DNA of 64,000 bases, from the NCBI GenBank assembly GCA_943788815.1, contig CALSRS010000001.1, positions 1,487,501 through 1,551,500 on the forward strand, given 5' to 3'. Source of the stretch: an uncultured Gammaproteobacteria bacterium. Its GTDB lineage: Bacteria > Pseudomonadota > Gammaproteobacteria > Eutrophobiales > Eutrophobiaceae. The notes beneath the pieces are model-generated. The model had not been told where the DNA came from, did no database searches, and saw only the letters and a list, made by a program, of their open reading frames with translations. The translations under genes and the position numbers were made by a program. Numbering within the stretch: position 1 is the first letter of the stretch; every line of letters begins with the position of its first letter. Shown piece after piece: positions 18,339-26,559 of the stretch.

Positions 18339-19682
18339 TTAGCTTATGATTATTGGTTCCAGCTTTCTTCTTCCCAACCTTTGTGCGCCATTTTCAGTAA
18401 TTAATACGCCATCTCCGATCTGTGTACTGGGTGTTTCAAGACCTGGTATAGGTACACGAGGCTTAATGGAGAACACCATTCCCGGTTCAATAACCAGATC
18501 ACTATTTTCGTCATCACGTGACCATCCCATCCTGGGCCCATCTCCCAAAGCGCCACCAGTGTGAAACACCACACCTACATAAGGTTTACCACCAACCTTT
18601 GCAATACGCTTGTCGACTTCTTCTTTGTAAAAAAGACTGTAGTCAGCAAATGTCCTGCCCGGTTTTGCCCAGTCAAGCAGTGATTCAAATAATTCCATGT
18701 TATATCGGAAGGTGGATTCCCAATTTGCTGGTTCTGGACGACCAACACACATAGTCTGATTGACCTGCAGGTTATAACCTAATACCTGAGCAGAAAGGGT
18801 CTCACTTAAAATTTGTCCTGATTGAATAATCTCGTTTAGTGGTTTTCCATTTGCGGTATTTCCCTCTGCACCTGCACGAATAGTAATCCTTCCGGGTTGT
18901 TCTCCGGATGCATCCAGATAAGCCTTTGCAATAGCGAACCAAACATCTCTTTGTGGCACGCCAGGCGCCGCTGTCTCCACCGACGCTTTTATTCCCAGCT
19001 CTGCTATCCTGTTGGACAAACGTAATGCCTGAATTTCCTCTGGACCACGGGATAATTTTATCCGCATTAATAGATCCGAGGCTGATTCAAACCTAATCCT
19101 CGGAAATTCCTGCTTCAGGCGATTGATCGTTGTATAACTCGCGCCACCTTCATCGTTTCTTAATGTTCCTGACAGATTTCCGACGCCAATGCGGCCACTG
19201 CTTATCCCTGCTTTTTTAATAGCATTAATAATCAGTTCAGAACGATTGAGCTAACCAATATCAACTTCAATATCACCCTGCATGAATCCTTCTATTTCAT
19301 CGTCTTCATCACCATACCTGTAGATGGCTGTAGGTTTACCGGATTGAGGAAAGACCACCCAGTCAGGACCCGATTCTGTCAGCCACTTCACATCCGCGTT
19401 TCCTTCGGGTCGCATAGGAACTAGCAAGGCATCAAAATCATATCGACTCATCCACTCTCTGCATTTTTTCCAACGTCTGCGCATCTCATTTAGCGAAAAG
19501 CCTTTAGGCATATTGTCTGGCGTTAATTCATCTATCCCTGAAATGTCCAGTGTGCTCCTGGCAACTGATTCTGCGCTGGTCGAATTTGAATAAATAGAAA
19601 GGCCAGTCGAAACTGAAACCGCGGCTGATGAAATTATAAAATCCCGTCTTTTAATATTATGTGAGTCATGGCTAGAAGACAT
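18339..19682 (-). pseudogene. M24 (pita-bread) peptidase-like protein with in-frame TAG
   Basis: The track shows two ORFs (19251-19682 and 18339-19067), but the region between them is open in the same frame; only a TAG at 19251-19253 separates them. The joined product has about 447 residues. It has a twin-arginine signal (KRRDFIIS), a creatinase N-terminal domain and an M24 fold ending HTGGALGDGPRMG, IEPGMVFSIKPRV and GDGVLITENGAQRL. The usual metal ligands look replaced: the second Asp of GYxxD is Gln (GYNLQ), the EP Glu is Lys (IKP) and the last Glu is Gly. It may have been a non-catalytic binding protein before the nonsense mutation. It ends the operon that includes the ABC pair. Confidence 0.8.
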
Positions 19683-19731
19683 TTTGTTTCTCCAGTAGTT
19701 TTTTTAGATTACATCGAGTAACTCACCTTAA

Positions 19732-20772
19732 TCATTGAATACGAAAAACTATATAACCGTTCCTCTGTTCGAATGATGCAGTTTGGGCTTCAGGCGGCAT
19801 AATCGGAGTTAAATCAATACCAAGTATTTGACCTCGGTACACTTCTCGCTGAATATCAGGGTCATTGGGATCCAATGGCATTCCATCCATAAAAATTCCT
19901 TCAATACGATATTGAAATTTTGCAGGGCCGGTTCGCTCAAGTTGCCCTACCGTCAGCAGATTATAACTATCTCTGGATGATCGGATTTTGGCAGAAAAAT
20001 TTACATGATCTGCTCGTATATAAAATTTTGCATCTTCAATAAATGGAAATCCATCGCCACCAACCAGTGCATTCAATACTTCTTCTTGTAATAACCATGC
20101 ACCACTAAACTCTTCAGACTGGTTGAGCACTTCGCCTATGCCTAATCCTGTGATCTTTGTCTGGGCCCAATTGAAAAACAGAGTGAATGTTGTACCACGT
20201 AGCACTTCCCAGTCTTCAGCAATGCGATAAGCAATATAAGGTTCTGCGAAGGGGGATACAAGGCCGCCTGGTATTCTTGACATTCTTTCATCACGAGCCT
20301 GGGACGCTATCTTGAACGGCTCAAGTAAAGAGGCATAACGTCTTAAGGAATCCTCCTTGCCTTGTAATTGCTCGTAGGATTCTGATAGTTCTGTAAGTGA
20401 CTCCAGATCTTCGCTCAAGCGTTTTTGCATTAGTTCCGTGCTTGCCAGTACATCAATGGGATCCTGTGCCCCAGCCCAAAGCGCGCCAATTGCACTACCT
20501 GCATAGACATCATAAAACCGCATTCTTCTAACTGCAGTATCTGCCTGGTTATAGTATTCCGCCCTGGCCTGTTCCACTTCTGGCTCCAGCCGAGTAATTC
20601 TTTCACCCACACTATCCAGTTGTTGTTGTAGCAAGCGAGTACCGGCAGAAGGTTCATCCATGTCCTGGACAAAATATGCAAATACACCTGAGAGATGTGC
20701 AAATACTGGAGGTGCCGATGCTGCAAGCAAGATAAGAAAAACCAGAAATAATTTTGGAATAGACTTAATCAT
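19732..20772 (-). CDS. Secreted coiled-coil protein in FtsEX-like operon
   Basis: The protein has 346 residues with a signal peptide cut near VFAH. Residues about 45-160 form heptad-rich helices (LLQQQLDSVGERITRLEPEVEQARAEY and later ELMQKRLSEDLESLTELSESYEQL), a likely antiparallel coiled coil. A C-terminal domain at about 190-346 is beta-rich. It overlaps the FtsX-like gene by 4 bp. FtsX-type permeases work through periplasmic coiled-coil partners such as EnvC, and this protein has that layout but no LytM peptidase-type HxH motif. I propose it is the periplasmic effector of this ABC system; the C-terminal domain is not recognised. Confidence 0.6.
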   Translation of the reverse strand: MIKSIPKLFLVFLILLAASAPPVFAHLSGVFAYFVQDMDEPSAGTRLLQQQLDSVGERITRLEPEVEQARAEYYNQADTAVRRMRFYDVYAGSAIGALWAGAQDPIDVLASTELMQKRLSEDLESLTELSESYEQLQGKEDSLRRYASLLEPFKIASQARDERMSRIPGGLVSPFAEPYIAYRIAEDWEVLRGTTFTLFFNWAQTKITGLGIGEVLNQSEEFSGAWLLQEEVLNALVGGDGFPFIEDAKFYIRADHVNFSAKIRSSRDSYNLLTVGQLERTGPAKFQYRIEGIFMDGMPLDPNDPDIQREVYRGQILGIDLTPIMPPEAQTASFEQRNGYIVFRIQ

Positions 20773-21644
20773 TTATTGCTCTTTGCAATTGCCCTTTGAC
20801 TTGCCAGGCCACCACCCAGTAAACCCAGAACTGGTCCGGTCACCAAAACAATACCAATTACCATCATAGGCGAACTTAACTGGCTGGACATAAATGGCAT
20901 CAATGCAATGATTATGCCCTGTATTACTTCACCCAGATATAAAAATACCGCTCCAGCTAGTATGGACGAAAACAATCCCAGCAAAAATGCTTCAATTAGA
21001 AATTGAGCTCTTATTCCCCAGGGGCCAACACCTACCCAGTGCTGAATCTGTATTTCTACTTCCCGATTTAGTACCGCAAGTTGCATCGCTGTCAGACTCA
21101 TTAATACGGCAGCGATAAAAAAACCGATAATGAATATTATGCCGCCCCTTTGTATGCCGTTTGAAATCTTGTACAGGATCTGGGCAAATCCCTGACCCCA
21201 TACGACATCACCAACACCCTCCAATGTTCGAATCTGTGAGACGGTCTCATCTGCCTGATCTGGATCTTGAAGTTCAGCGGAAAGGCTGTCAGAAAATGCG
21301 TCAGCAGGTAAAGCATTCATCAGTGTTTCGCGCCCAAATACCGGCGCAAGACGTTCATAAGCTGATTCACCGGCCAAAATCTCCACACTACGAATACCTG
21401 ATAGTGATTCAATTAAGGGAGCCAGTGTTGTAGCCGGAGTTCCTTCAGCAGGAAATATTCTTATCTGGACCTGACGTTCAAGGAGGCTTGCTACCTGTGC
21501 CAGGTTGGCGTTCAACCAGAGAAAACCTCCAAACATTAATAATGTAAGTGTCAGTAATACCACAGTCGCGATACTTGCCCAGGTATTTCTTGCAATCCCC
21601 TCTCTTGCTTCTCTGAGGCGGTAAAAAATGGCCCACATATTCAT
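20769..21644 (-). CDS. FtsX-like ABC permease
   Basis: The protein has 291 residues. The first membrane helix lies at about 24-46, an extracytoplasmic domain at about 47-160 (QVQIRIFPAEGTPATTLAPLI), and three more helices at about 168-192, 214-238 and 258-282. The N-terminal REAREGIARNTWASIATV fits the FtsX amphipathic start. FtsX proteins transmit ATP hydrolysis of FtsE to periplasmic partners and do not transport solutes. It overlaps the FtsE-like gene upstream and the coiled-coil gene downstream by 4 bp each. It could be the cell-division FtsX itself, but division operons normally include ftsY and rpoH, which are absent here. Confidence 0.75.
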   Translation of the reverse strand: MNMWAIFYRLREAREGIARNTWASIATVVLLTLTLLMFGGFLWLNANLAQVASLLERQVQIRIFPAEGTPATTLAPLIESLSGIRSVEILAGESAYERLAPVFGRETLMNALPADAFSDSLSAELQDPDQADETVSQIRTLEGVGDVVWGQGFAQILYKISNGIQRGGIIFIIGFFIAAVLMSLTAMQLAVLNREVEIQIQHWVGVGPWGIRAQFLIEAFLLGLFSSILAGAVFLYLGEVIQGIIIALMPFMSSQLSSPMMVIGIVLVTGPVLGLLGGGLASQRAIAKSNK

Positions 21645-22342
21645 TCCTTAGTCTCCTCGCCTTGCTCAGACCAGTAACCGCCGGTAGCATCGCTGATCAC
21701 ATTTCCTTGTTGTAGTCTGATTACCCTTCTACCTAAGCGGTTTACAACATCCACGGCATGGGTTGCAAATAAAACCGTCGCCTTATGCTCCTGATGGAAG
21801 CGATCGAAAATATTGAGGACCCTATCAGTATTTTCTGGATCCAGATCACCTGTTGGTTCGTCTGCAATGATTAATTTAGGTTCATTGATCAATGCCCTAC
21901 CAATCGCGACACGTTGTTGCTCACCGCCAGACAACTGTCCTGGCAACCTGTGTGATTTATCTGCAAGACCGACAAGATCCAGGATCTCCTTGGTCCTTTT
22001 CCTGACTTCCTTGGGCGGCGTTGCTAACACTTCTGCGCCGTATGCAATATTTTCAAACGCGGTTTTTTTCTCAAGCAATCTGAATGACTGGAATATAATT
22101 CCCATAGATCGTCGAAGACGACTACCATGGATATTAGACGTATCCATTCCACCGACCAGAACCTTGCCTTTATCGGGGACCTCTTCCTTATAAAGGAGCT
22201 TAAGTAATGTTGTCTTACCCATGCCTGAGGCACCAACCAAAAATGCCCAGTCTCCGGAATCTATTTTTAGAGATACATCATCTAAAGCGGTAAAACCGGC
22301 GGCCTCATAACTTTTATAAACATGATCTAGTACAATTTCGAT
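21641..22342 (-). CDS. FtsE-like ABC ATPase with no standard start codon
   Basis: The ATPase has Walker A GASGMGKTT, Q-loop IIFQSFRLL, signature LSGGEQQRVAIGRAL, Walker B LIIADEPTGDLD and H-loop FATHAVD. The track starts it at TTG 22240 inside the strand before Walker A, which would delete the first beta-sheet. Upstream codons in frame read IEIVLDHVYKSYEAAGFTALDDVSLKIDSGDWAFL, the normal FtsE N-terminus, back to a TGA at 22349-22351. No ATG, GTG or TTG occurs there; the FtsE-like 'M-I-E' aligns with GTC-ATC-GAA, preceded by AAGGGAG. I mark the start at ATC 22342 as an unusual start or a sequence error. The complete product would be about 233 residues, normal for FtsE. Confidence 0.75.
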   Translation of the reverse strand: MEIVLDHVYKSYEAAGFTALDDVSLKIDSGDWAFLVGASGMGKTTLLKLLYKEEVPDKGKVLVGGMDTSNIHGSRLRRSMGIIFQSFRLLEKKTAFENIAYGAEVLATPPKEVRKRTKEILDLVGLADKSHRLPGQLSGGEQQRVAIGRALINEPKLIIADEPTGDLDPENTDRVLNIFDRFHQEHKATVLFATHAVDVVNRLGRRVIRLQQGNVISDATGGYWSEQGEETKE

Positions 22343-22367
22343 GACGGCTCACTCCCTTACTTTAAAA

Positions 22368-23246
22368 TCAGGATCGCTTACTCCTGAAAAACAGTATTAC
22401 TCCCAAAACCAATACTGCAGCAATCAGGCTATATAATAGTGTGTGATTGCTTGCGACCTGTGTTTGAGACCCATTTGAATTATCCAGTACAGCTGATGCT
22501 GTTGTACCCGTTGCTGTCACTGCTTGCACTGGTTCTGCTTCAAGGTATATCCAGAGGGTAAAATCACCCAGCTGTTTTAAAAATGACCTACGGACAACCC
22601 TTCCACTCCACTGAATCAGGTCTGTAGGACCATTGGCTACGCGACCATGTGTATAAAGCGGAAAGGTTTCGTTCGCCACTGTAATATAGTAGGAACTTCC
22701 TCCATCAGGATTTAATCGAGACTCTACCTCAGAGATTTCTCCTGTAGGCCCAACACGCATACCTCTGCGGTCCAGTAATGTTTCACCATTAATGTCTGAA
22801 GTTAGATTGTTGGCAATAAAATTTGCGGCCTCTTCTTTAGATGGGACAGCTTCAGTATTTTCTGGTATCAGCTGCCCTTTAAATAAAACATTATTAATAT
22901 CCTGATAAGTTGCACTACCTTCGATCTCTTCAAGCAGCCCCTCTGTCAGAGCAAGCTCCGAGAGTTTTTTCATATCAGGCGTTTCCCCACCTTCGGCAAG
23001 TCCTGAAGCCAGAACAGCCCAGGCGGCAAGGTCACTTTTACTTAACTCAAGATCCGGTTCAAAAACAGGTGTTTCAGGAATTATTCCGGCGCCTACCAGC
23101 AGAACAATTTCAAATTTTGAATCTGAAAACTCAATATCCGGGAATTGACTAGACTCATTTTTTATATGCGCCACAGTGCTACATGAAAATAAAAATAATA
23201 TTATTGGAATCATGTCCCTTAATAAATTTTTAAAACCAAAGACCAT
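22368..23246 (-). CDS. Secreted SLH-like protein with C-terminal anchor
   Basis: The protein has 292 residues: a signal peptide, then a segment resembling divergent S-layer-homology repeats (FPDIEFSDSKFEIVLLVGAGIIPET, then PDLELSKSDLAAWAVLA, and later a second KEEAANFIANNL). A beta-rich domain follows at about 160-235 containing NPDGGSSYYITVANETFPLYTHGRVANGP. The protein ends in a membrane helix (about 263-283) and RSKRS. It is a tandem paralog of the gene at 23305, which lacks the anchor. SLH domains usually bind cell-wall polymers in other phyla, so a surface or periplasmic binding role is only suggested. Confidence 0.6.
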   Translation of the reverse strand: MVFGFKNLLRDMIPIILFLFSCSTVAHIKNESSQFPDIEFSDSKFEIVLLVGAGIIPETPVFEPDLELSKSDLAAWAVLASGLAEGGETPDMKKLSELALTEGLLEEIEGSATYQDINNVLFKGQLIPENTEAVPSKEEAANFIANNLTSDINGETLLDRRGMRVGPTGEISEVESRLNPDGGSSYYITVANETFPLYTHGRVANGPTDLIQWSGRVVRRSFLKQLGDFTLWIYLEAEPVQAVTATGTTASAVLDNSNGSQTQVASNHTLLYSLIAAVLVLGVILFFRSKRS

Positions 23247-23304
23247 CTAATACATCATCCTTTATTATTATAATTACTTAGTTATATTTGACTTACTTGA
23301 ATGA

Positions 23305-24042
23305 TTAATGCCCAACATCCCCTGCCTCTAGAAAAACCCATAATTGAAACTGCCCCAGGTTGCGAACCACGCTTCGTCTCACCATTTTTCCTTTCCACTG
23401 TTTCAGGTCTACAGGACCATTGGCCAGTTTACCATGAGAGTAAACAGCATAGGACTCCTCTCCTATAGTCAGATACATCGTACTTCCTCCGTCCGGATTC
23501 ATTTTAGACTGAACATCTATCACCATGCCGGTAGGCCCTAAATGCATCTCCCTACGAGACAGTAGTGATTCTCCGTTAATACTAACTTCAAGATTTGCAA
23601 CAATAAATTCTGCGGCTTGTGTACGTGTTGGCATGGTTTCAGGAGAGTCAATTTGTAAGCCTCCATCAAATAGTACCTGGTTGATATCGTTGTAACTTGC
23701 ATTACCGTTAAGATTATCAATTAAGCCTTTATCCATAGCAGTTGATGCTATTCCCTTGATATCCACTGCTTCTCCTGGCGCAGGAACTACCAGCCCATGT
23801 GCCAAAGCTCCCCACACTGCCAGATCGCTTCTGGAAAGATTTGTATCTGGATTAAACTTGTCAGTTTCTGGCACGATACCTATCCCTACAAGCAGGATTA
23901 CATCAAACCGTGCACTTGATCCTTTAATGTCCGGGAATAATGTTGACTCATTGGTAGTATGCGCCAGACCTGAAGTACTAAAAAAACTTAAAAATAAAAT
24001 AAAAATTAAGTTATTAAAAAATATATTTGAAGTTTTCATCAA
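23305..24042 (-). CDS. Secreted SLH-like protein, paralog without anchor
   Basis: The protein has 245 residues with a signal peptide ending GLAH. It matches the 22368 product along its whole length: FPDIKGSSARFDVILLVGIGIVPET, NPDTNLSRSDLAVWGALA, SYNDINQVLFDGG, NPDGGSTMYLTIGEESYAVYSHGKLANGP and RRSVVRNLGQFQLWVFLEAG. It stops where the other continues into a linker and membrane helix. It overlaps the HEAT-repeat gene by 4 bp. One soluble and one anchored copy suggests a complex at the outer face of the inner membrane. Confidence 0.6.
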   Translation of the reverse strand: MMKTSNIFFNNLIFILFLSFFSTSGLAHTTNESTLFPDIKGSSARFDVILLVGIGIVPETDKFNPDTNLSRSDLAVWGALAHGLVVPAPGEAVDIKGIASTAMDKGLIDNLNGNASYNDINQVLFDGGLQIDSPETMPTRTQAAEFIVANLEVSINGESLLSRREMHLGPTGMVIDVQSKMNPDGGSTMYLTIGEESYAVYSHGKLANGPVDLKQWKGKMVRRSVVRNLGQFQLWVFLEAGDVGH

Positions 24043-25586
24043 TCCTGGCTCCCAATCTGATTTATTTTTTCGAGCGCATCTTCTGCGGCACGACTAACTG
24101 CAGGATTCTCATCATCCACAATCTTCTCAATTTCACCTTTCACAGAAATCGACAGATTCCCAAGATTGCCTAGTGCAATAACTGCGGCTTTTCTAACTGG
24201 TGCCTGCTCATCTGATAAAGTTGATACCAGAGAAGTAATCACATTGGTATTTCCTTTTTGATGTTGCCCCAATGCCAGGGCGGCGACACCTCGTACCTGC
24301 CATTCATCATCATTCAAAGCCTCTACTAATGGTGCTATTGCAGCTTCATGGTCTGATCCCACAACTCCAAGGGCTCGCGCCGCTGCCCAGCGTACAGTCC
24401 AGCCAGTGGCTAACAATATTTTCTGGGATGCCTCACTCTCTGCATCAATCACTTCGCAAAAACCAGCATCGACTGCTGTTGCAGCTGTTCCCAGGGCATC
24501 AACTGCTTCATAGGCATCCGATCCCATCTGCTCAAGGGCAAACGCAGCTGCCTCACAGACCCTTGAATCACCATCTTTAAGTGCTGAAGCAAGAGCTGCA
24601 ATACTCTGTCTTCTTATCTCTTGATTATCTGTACCCAGGGCACCCAATGCGCGCGAGGCAGACCATCTTACCACCCAGTCGGCATCATCTAATGCAGCAG
24701 TAAGAGAAGCAATGGTCTGATCGCTAATATCGCTATTACCCAGGTCTTCACCTATGGCCCATAAGGCCCTGGCAGTAGACCATTGCACCTGCATTACGTT
24801 ATCAGCCAGTGCCATAGACAACGCTGGAATGGCATCTACCGCGCCAGCACCCATTGCACCTAAAGCGCGGGCAGAACCCCATCGCACCGGGACTGAATCG
24901 TCTAGTAAGCCATCTATTAATACGGGAACAGCGGGCGTTCCGATTCTAGATAGTGACTCAACCACCTGTTCAATCACTCGCCAGTCTGGATCGCGTAATT
25001 GTGATGCCAGTGAGGACACTGCAGATTCAGCATCATTTCCAAGCTTACCAAGGGCATGTGCAGCCGCAGCACGCATCTCCCAATCTTGATCTGTCAATGC
25101 TTGTATAAGTTCTGGTAAGGCTATTTTACTATCCGGCGCTAAACCTGAGAGTGCAAGCAATGCTGCTTTTCGAGTATTCGGTAATTGGGAAGATAATTTT
25201 TCTTTGATGTCAGATATAGATCCCGCTGCAGTCGATCTAAGTGTGCCTAATGCCAGCGCTGCCCTTCTGCGAACGACCCAATCTGTATCATCCAATGCTG
25301 TTATCAAAGCAGATATAGCGTCAGGAGATCCTTCCCCTACGCCCTCCAGAGCTCGCACACTTGCCCGCTTTACTTCCTTATCGACATCTGACAGTAACAA
25401 CACCAATTTTGGAATCGCCTTACTTCCTTGCGTCCCGGTCGTTGCCAGGCTTTCGGCAGCATCTCGACGGGCCGTCCAAAGCGGATGATCAAGCGCTACA
25501 ATCAGCCTGTCGACATCGACTTCTGCGAATACCGGCTGAAATGACAGCAGCAAAATTATGGTTAAGACTGATCTAATATTAGTCAT
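24039..25586 (-). CDS. Secreted HEAT-repeat protein
   Basis: The protein has 515 residues. A signal peptide (about 1-21) is followed by about a dozen HEAT/PBS-lyase-type repeats of 31-39 residues with the pattern 'DDxDWxVRxxAAxALGxLG' and its variants up to the C-terminus. The repeats form a superhelical scaffold for protein binding; no enzymatic motif is seen. It is 74 bp downstream of the His-rich protein and overlaps the SLH-like gene. Within the operon it probably organises a periplasmic complex. Confidence 0.8.
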   Translation of the reverse strand: MTNIRSVLTIILLLSFQPVFAEVDVDRLIVALDHPLWTARRDAAESLATTGTQGSKAIPKLVLLLSDVDKEVKRASVRALEGVGEGSPDAISALITALDDTDWVVRRRAALALGTLRSTAAGSISDIKEKLSSQLPNTRKAALLALSGLAPDSKIALPELIQALTDQDWEMRAAAAHALGKLGNDAESAVSSLASQLRDPDWRVIEQVVESLSRIGTPAVPVLIDGLLDDSVPVRWGSARALGAMGAGAVDAIPALSMALADNVMQVQWSTARALWAIGEDLGNSDISDQTIASLTAALDDADWVVRWSASRALGALGTDNQEIRRQSIAALASALKDGDSRVCEAAAFALEQMGSDAYEAVDALGTAATAVDAGFCEVIDAESEASQKILLATGWTVRWAAARALGVVGSDHEAAIAPLVEALNDDEWQVRGVAALALGQHQKGNTNVITSLVSTLSDEQAPVRKAAVIALGNLGNLSISVKGEIEKIVDDENPAVSRAAEDALEKINQIGSQD

Positions 25587-25660
25587 GTTTATTTTAGATA
25601 TATAAAATTACGATACGTTCGATAAATTATATCAACTGTCTATGCGTAAAAATATCTGCA

Positions 25661-26524
25661 TTATGGCTTTTCATATATCCTTGAATCCACTGAGTTACTA
25701 AACTCAATTTTAGAAAAAAATGATTCATAGTGAATATTGCCATCCGGCCTAAACAGGGTCCGTATATGCTCACGGTTAATTCCACCAACCTTTTTTATAT
25801 TTTTATATAGCAGGGTTTCATAGGTCCCATCTCCGTGGTGTGAAAAATAGACTTTTACAAGATCTCCATTTTCTGCAAAGTGAAAGAAATACTCCTCACC
25901 ACCATGGCCATGTCCGCCGCCATGTTCACCCTCGGCCTGATGCTCAGAATTTGCATTGTGGTCATTCCCTGAAGAATGATCGCCATGCGCATCAGCATGT
26001 CCTGAAAAATATCTGTCAGCCGGTCCCTGATCATAGGTAATTTTCAATACCTCTGTTTTCTTTCCATAATAACTGTCGGTCCCTGAGTACTCTAAGCCAT
26101 CTAGATCACTTTCCAGCACAAATGGTAGTGAAAATCTGAAGTAGGCATCTGAGATGACTCTTCTAGCCTCGCGAACTTCGTCATCATCACCTGGCTTACC
26201 ATCAACCGTTGCCCAAAAATCCATTCCATCCCAACCATAAACAAGAGTTCGCCCTTGCCTTGATAGCTCAATGCGGTAGCCACTGCCATCCGTATTCATG
26301 GTGTGTGTCAAGTCGACGACGACTACCCCACCCTCTTCATAACGTTTTTGAAATTCATGAACAATAAGGGCGCCATTGTCATGCCAGGTTGACCCTCCCC
26401 CTGCCTGAGAAATAGCCTTATTAATGATCGATTCAACCTGGTCATGAGATTGCGCGAACACACTTGAGAATGGCACCAGAGAAACGAAGACATAGATGCC
26501 TAACTTTAATATTTTATCTTTCAT
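25661..26524 (-). CDS. Secreted protein with His-rich loop (DUF6503-like)
   Basis: The protein has 287 residues and a signal peptide cut near VFAQ. The body resembles LolA-fold/DUF6503-type lipoprotein-sorting relatives: an early AISQAGGGSTWHDNGALIV, followed by strands with YGWDGMDFWATVDG. Between about residues 180 and 215 a loop inserts many histidines (SGHADAHGDHSSGNDHN and EHGGGHGHGGEE), a probable metal-binding segment. It lies 35 bp downstream of the haem-containing lipoprotein. The core family assignment is tentative; the metal-binding loop is plain from the sequence. Confidence 0.6.
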   Translation of the reverse strand: MKDKILKLGIYVFVSLVPFSSVFAQSHDQVESIINKAISQAGGGSTWHDNGALIVHEFQKRYEEGGVVVVDLTHTMNTDGSGYRIELSRQGRTLVYGWDGMDFWATVDGKPGDDDEVREARRVISDAYFRFSLPFVLESDLDGLEYSGTDSYYGKKTEVLKITYDQGPADRYFSGHADAHGDHSSGNDHNANSEHQAEGEHGGGHGHGGEEYFFHFAENGDLVKVYFSHHGDGTYETLLYKNIKKVGGINREHIRTLFRPDGNIHYESFFSKIEFSNSVDSRIYEKP

Positions 26525-26559
26525 AATATTCCCCTCAGGTACTTGAGTCTTTTATTGGG

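Noticed and set aside
19251-19253. TAG read as pyrrolysine
   Set aside because: No pyl genes are seen, and the other broken genes use TAA and TGA, so plain nonsense decay is simpler.
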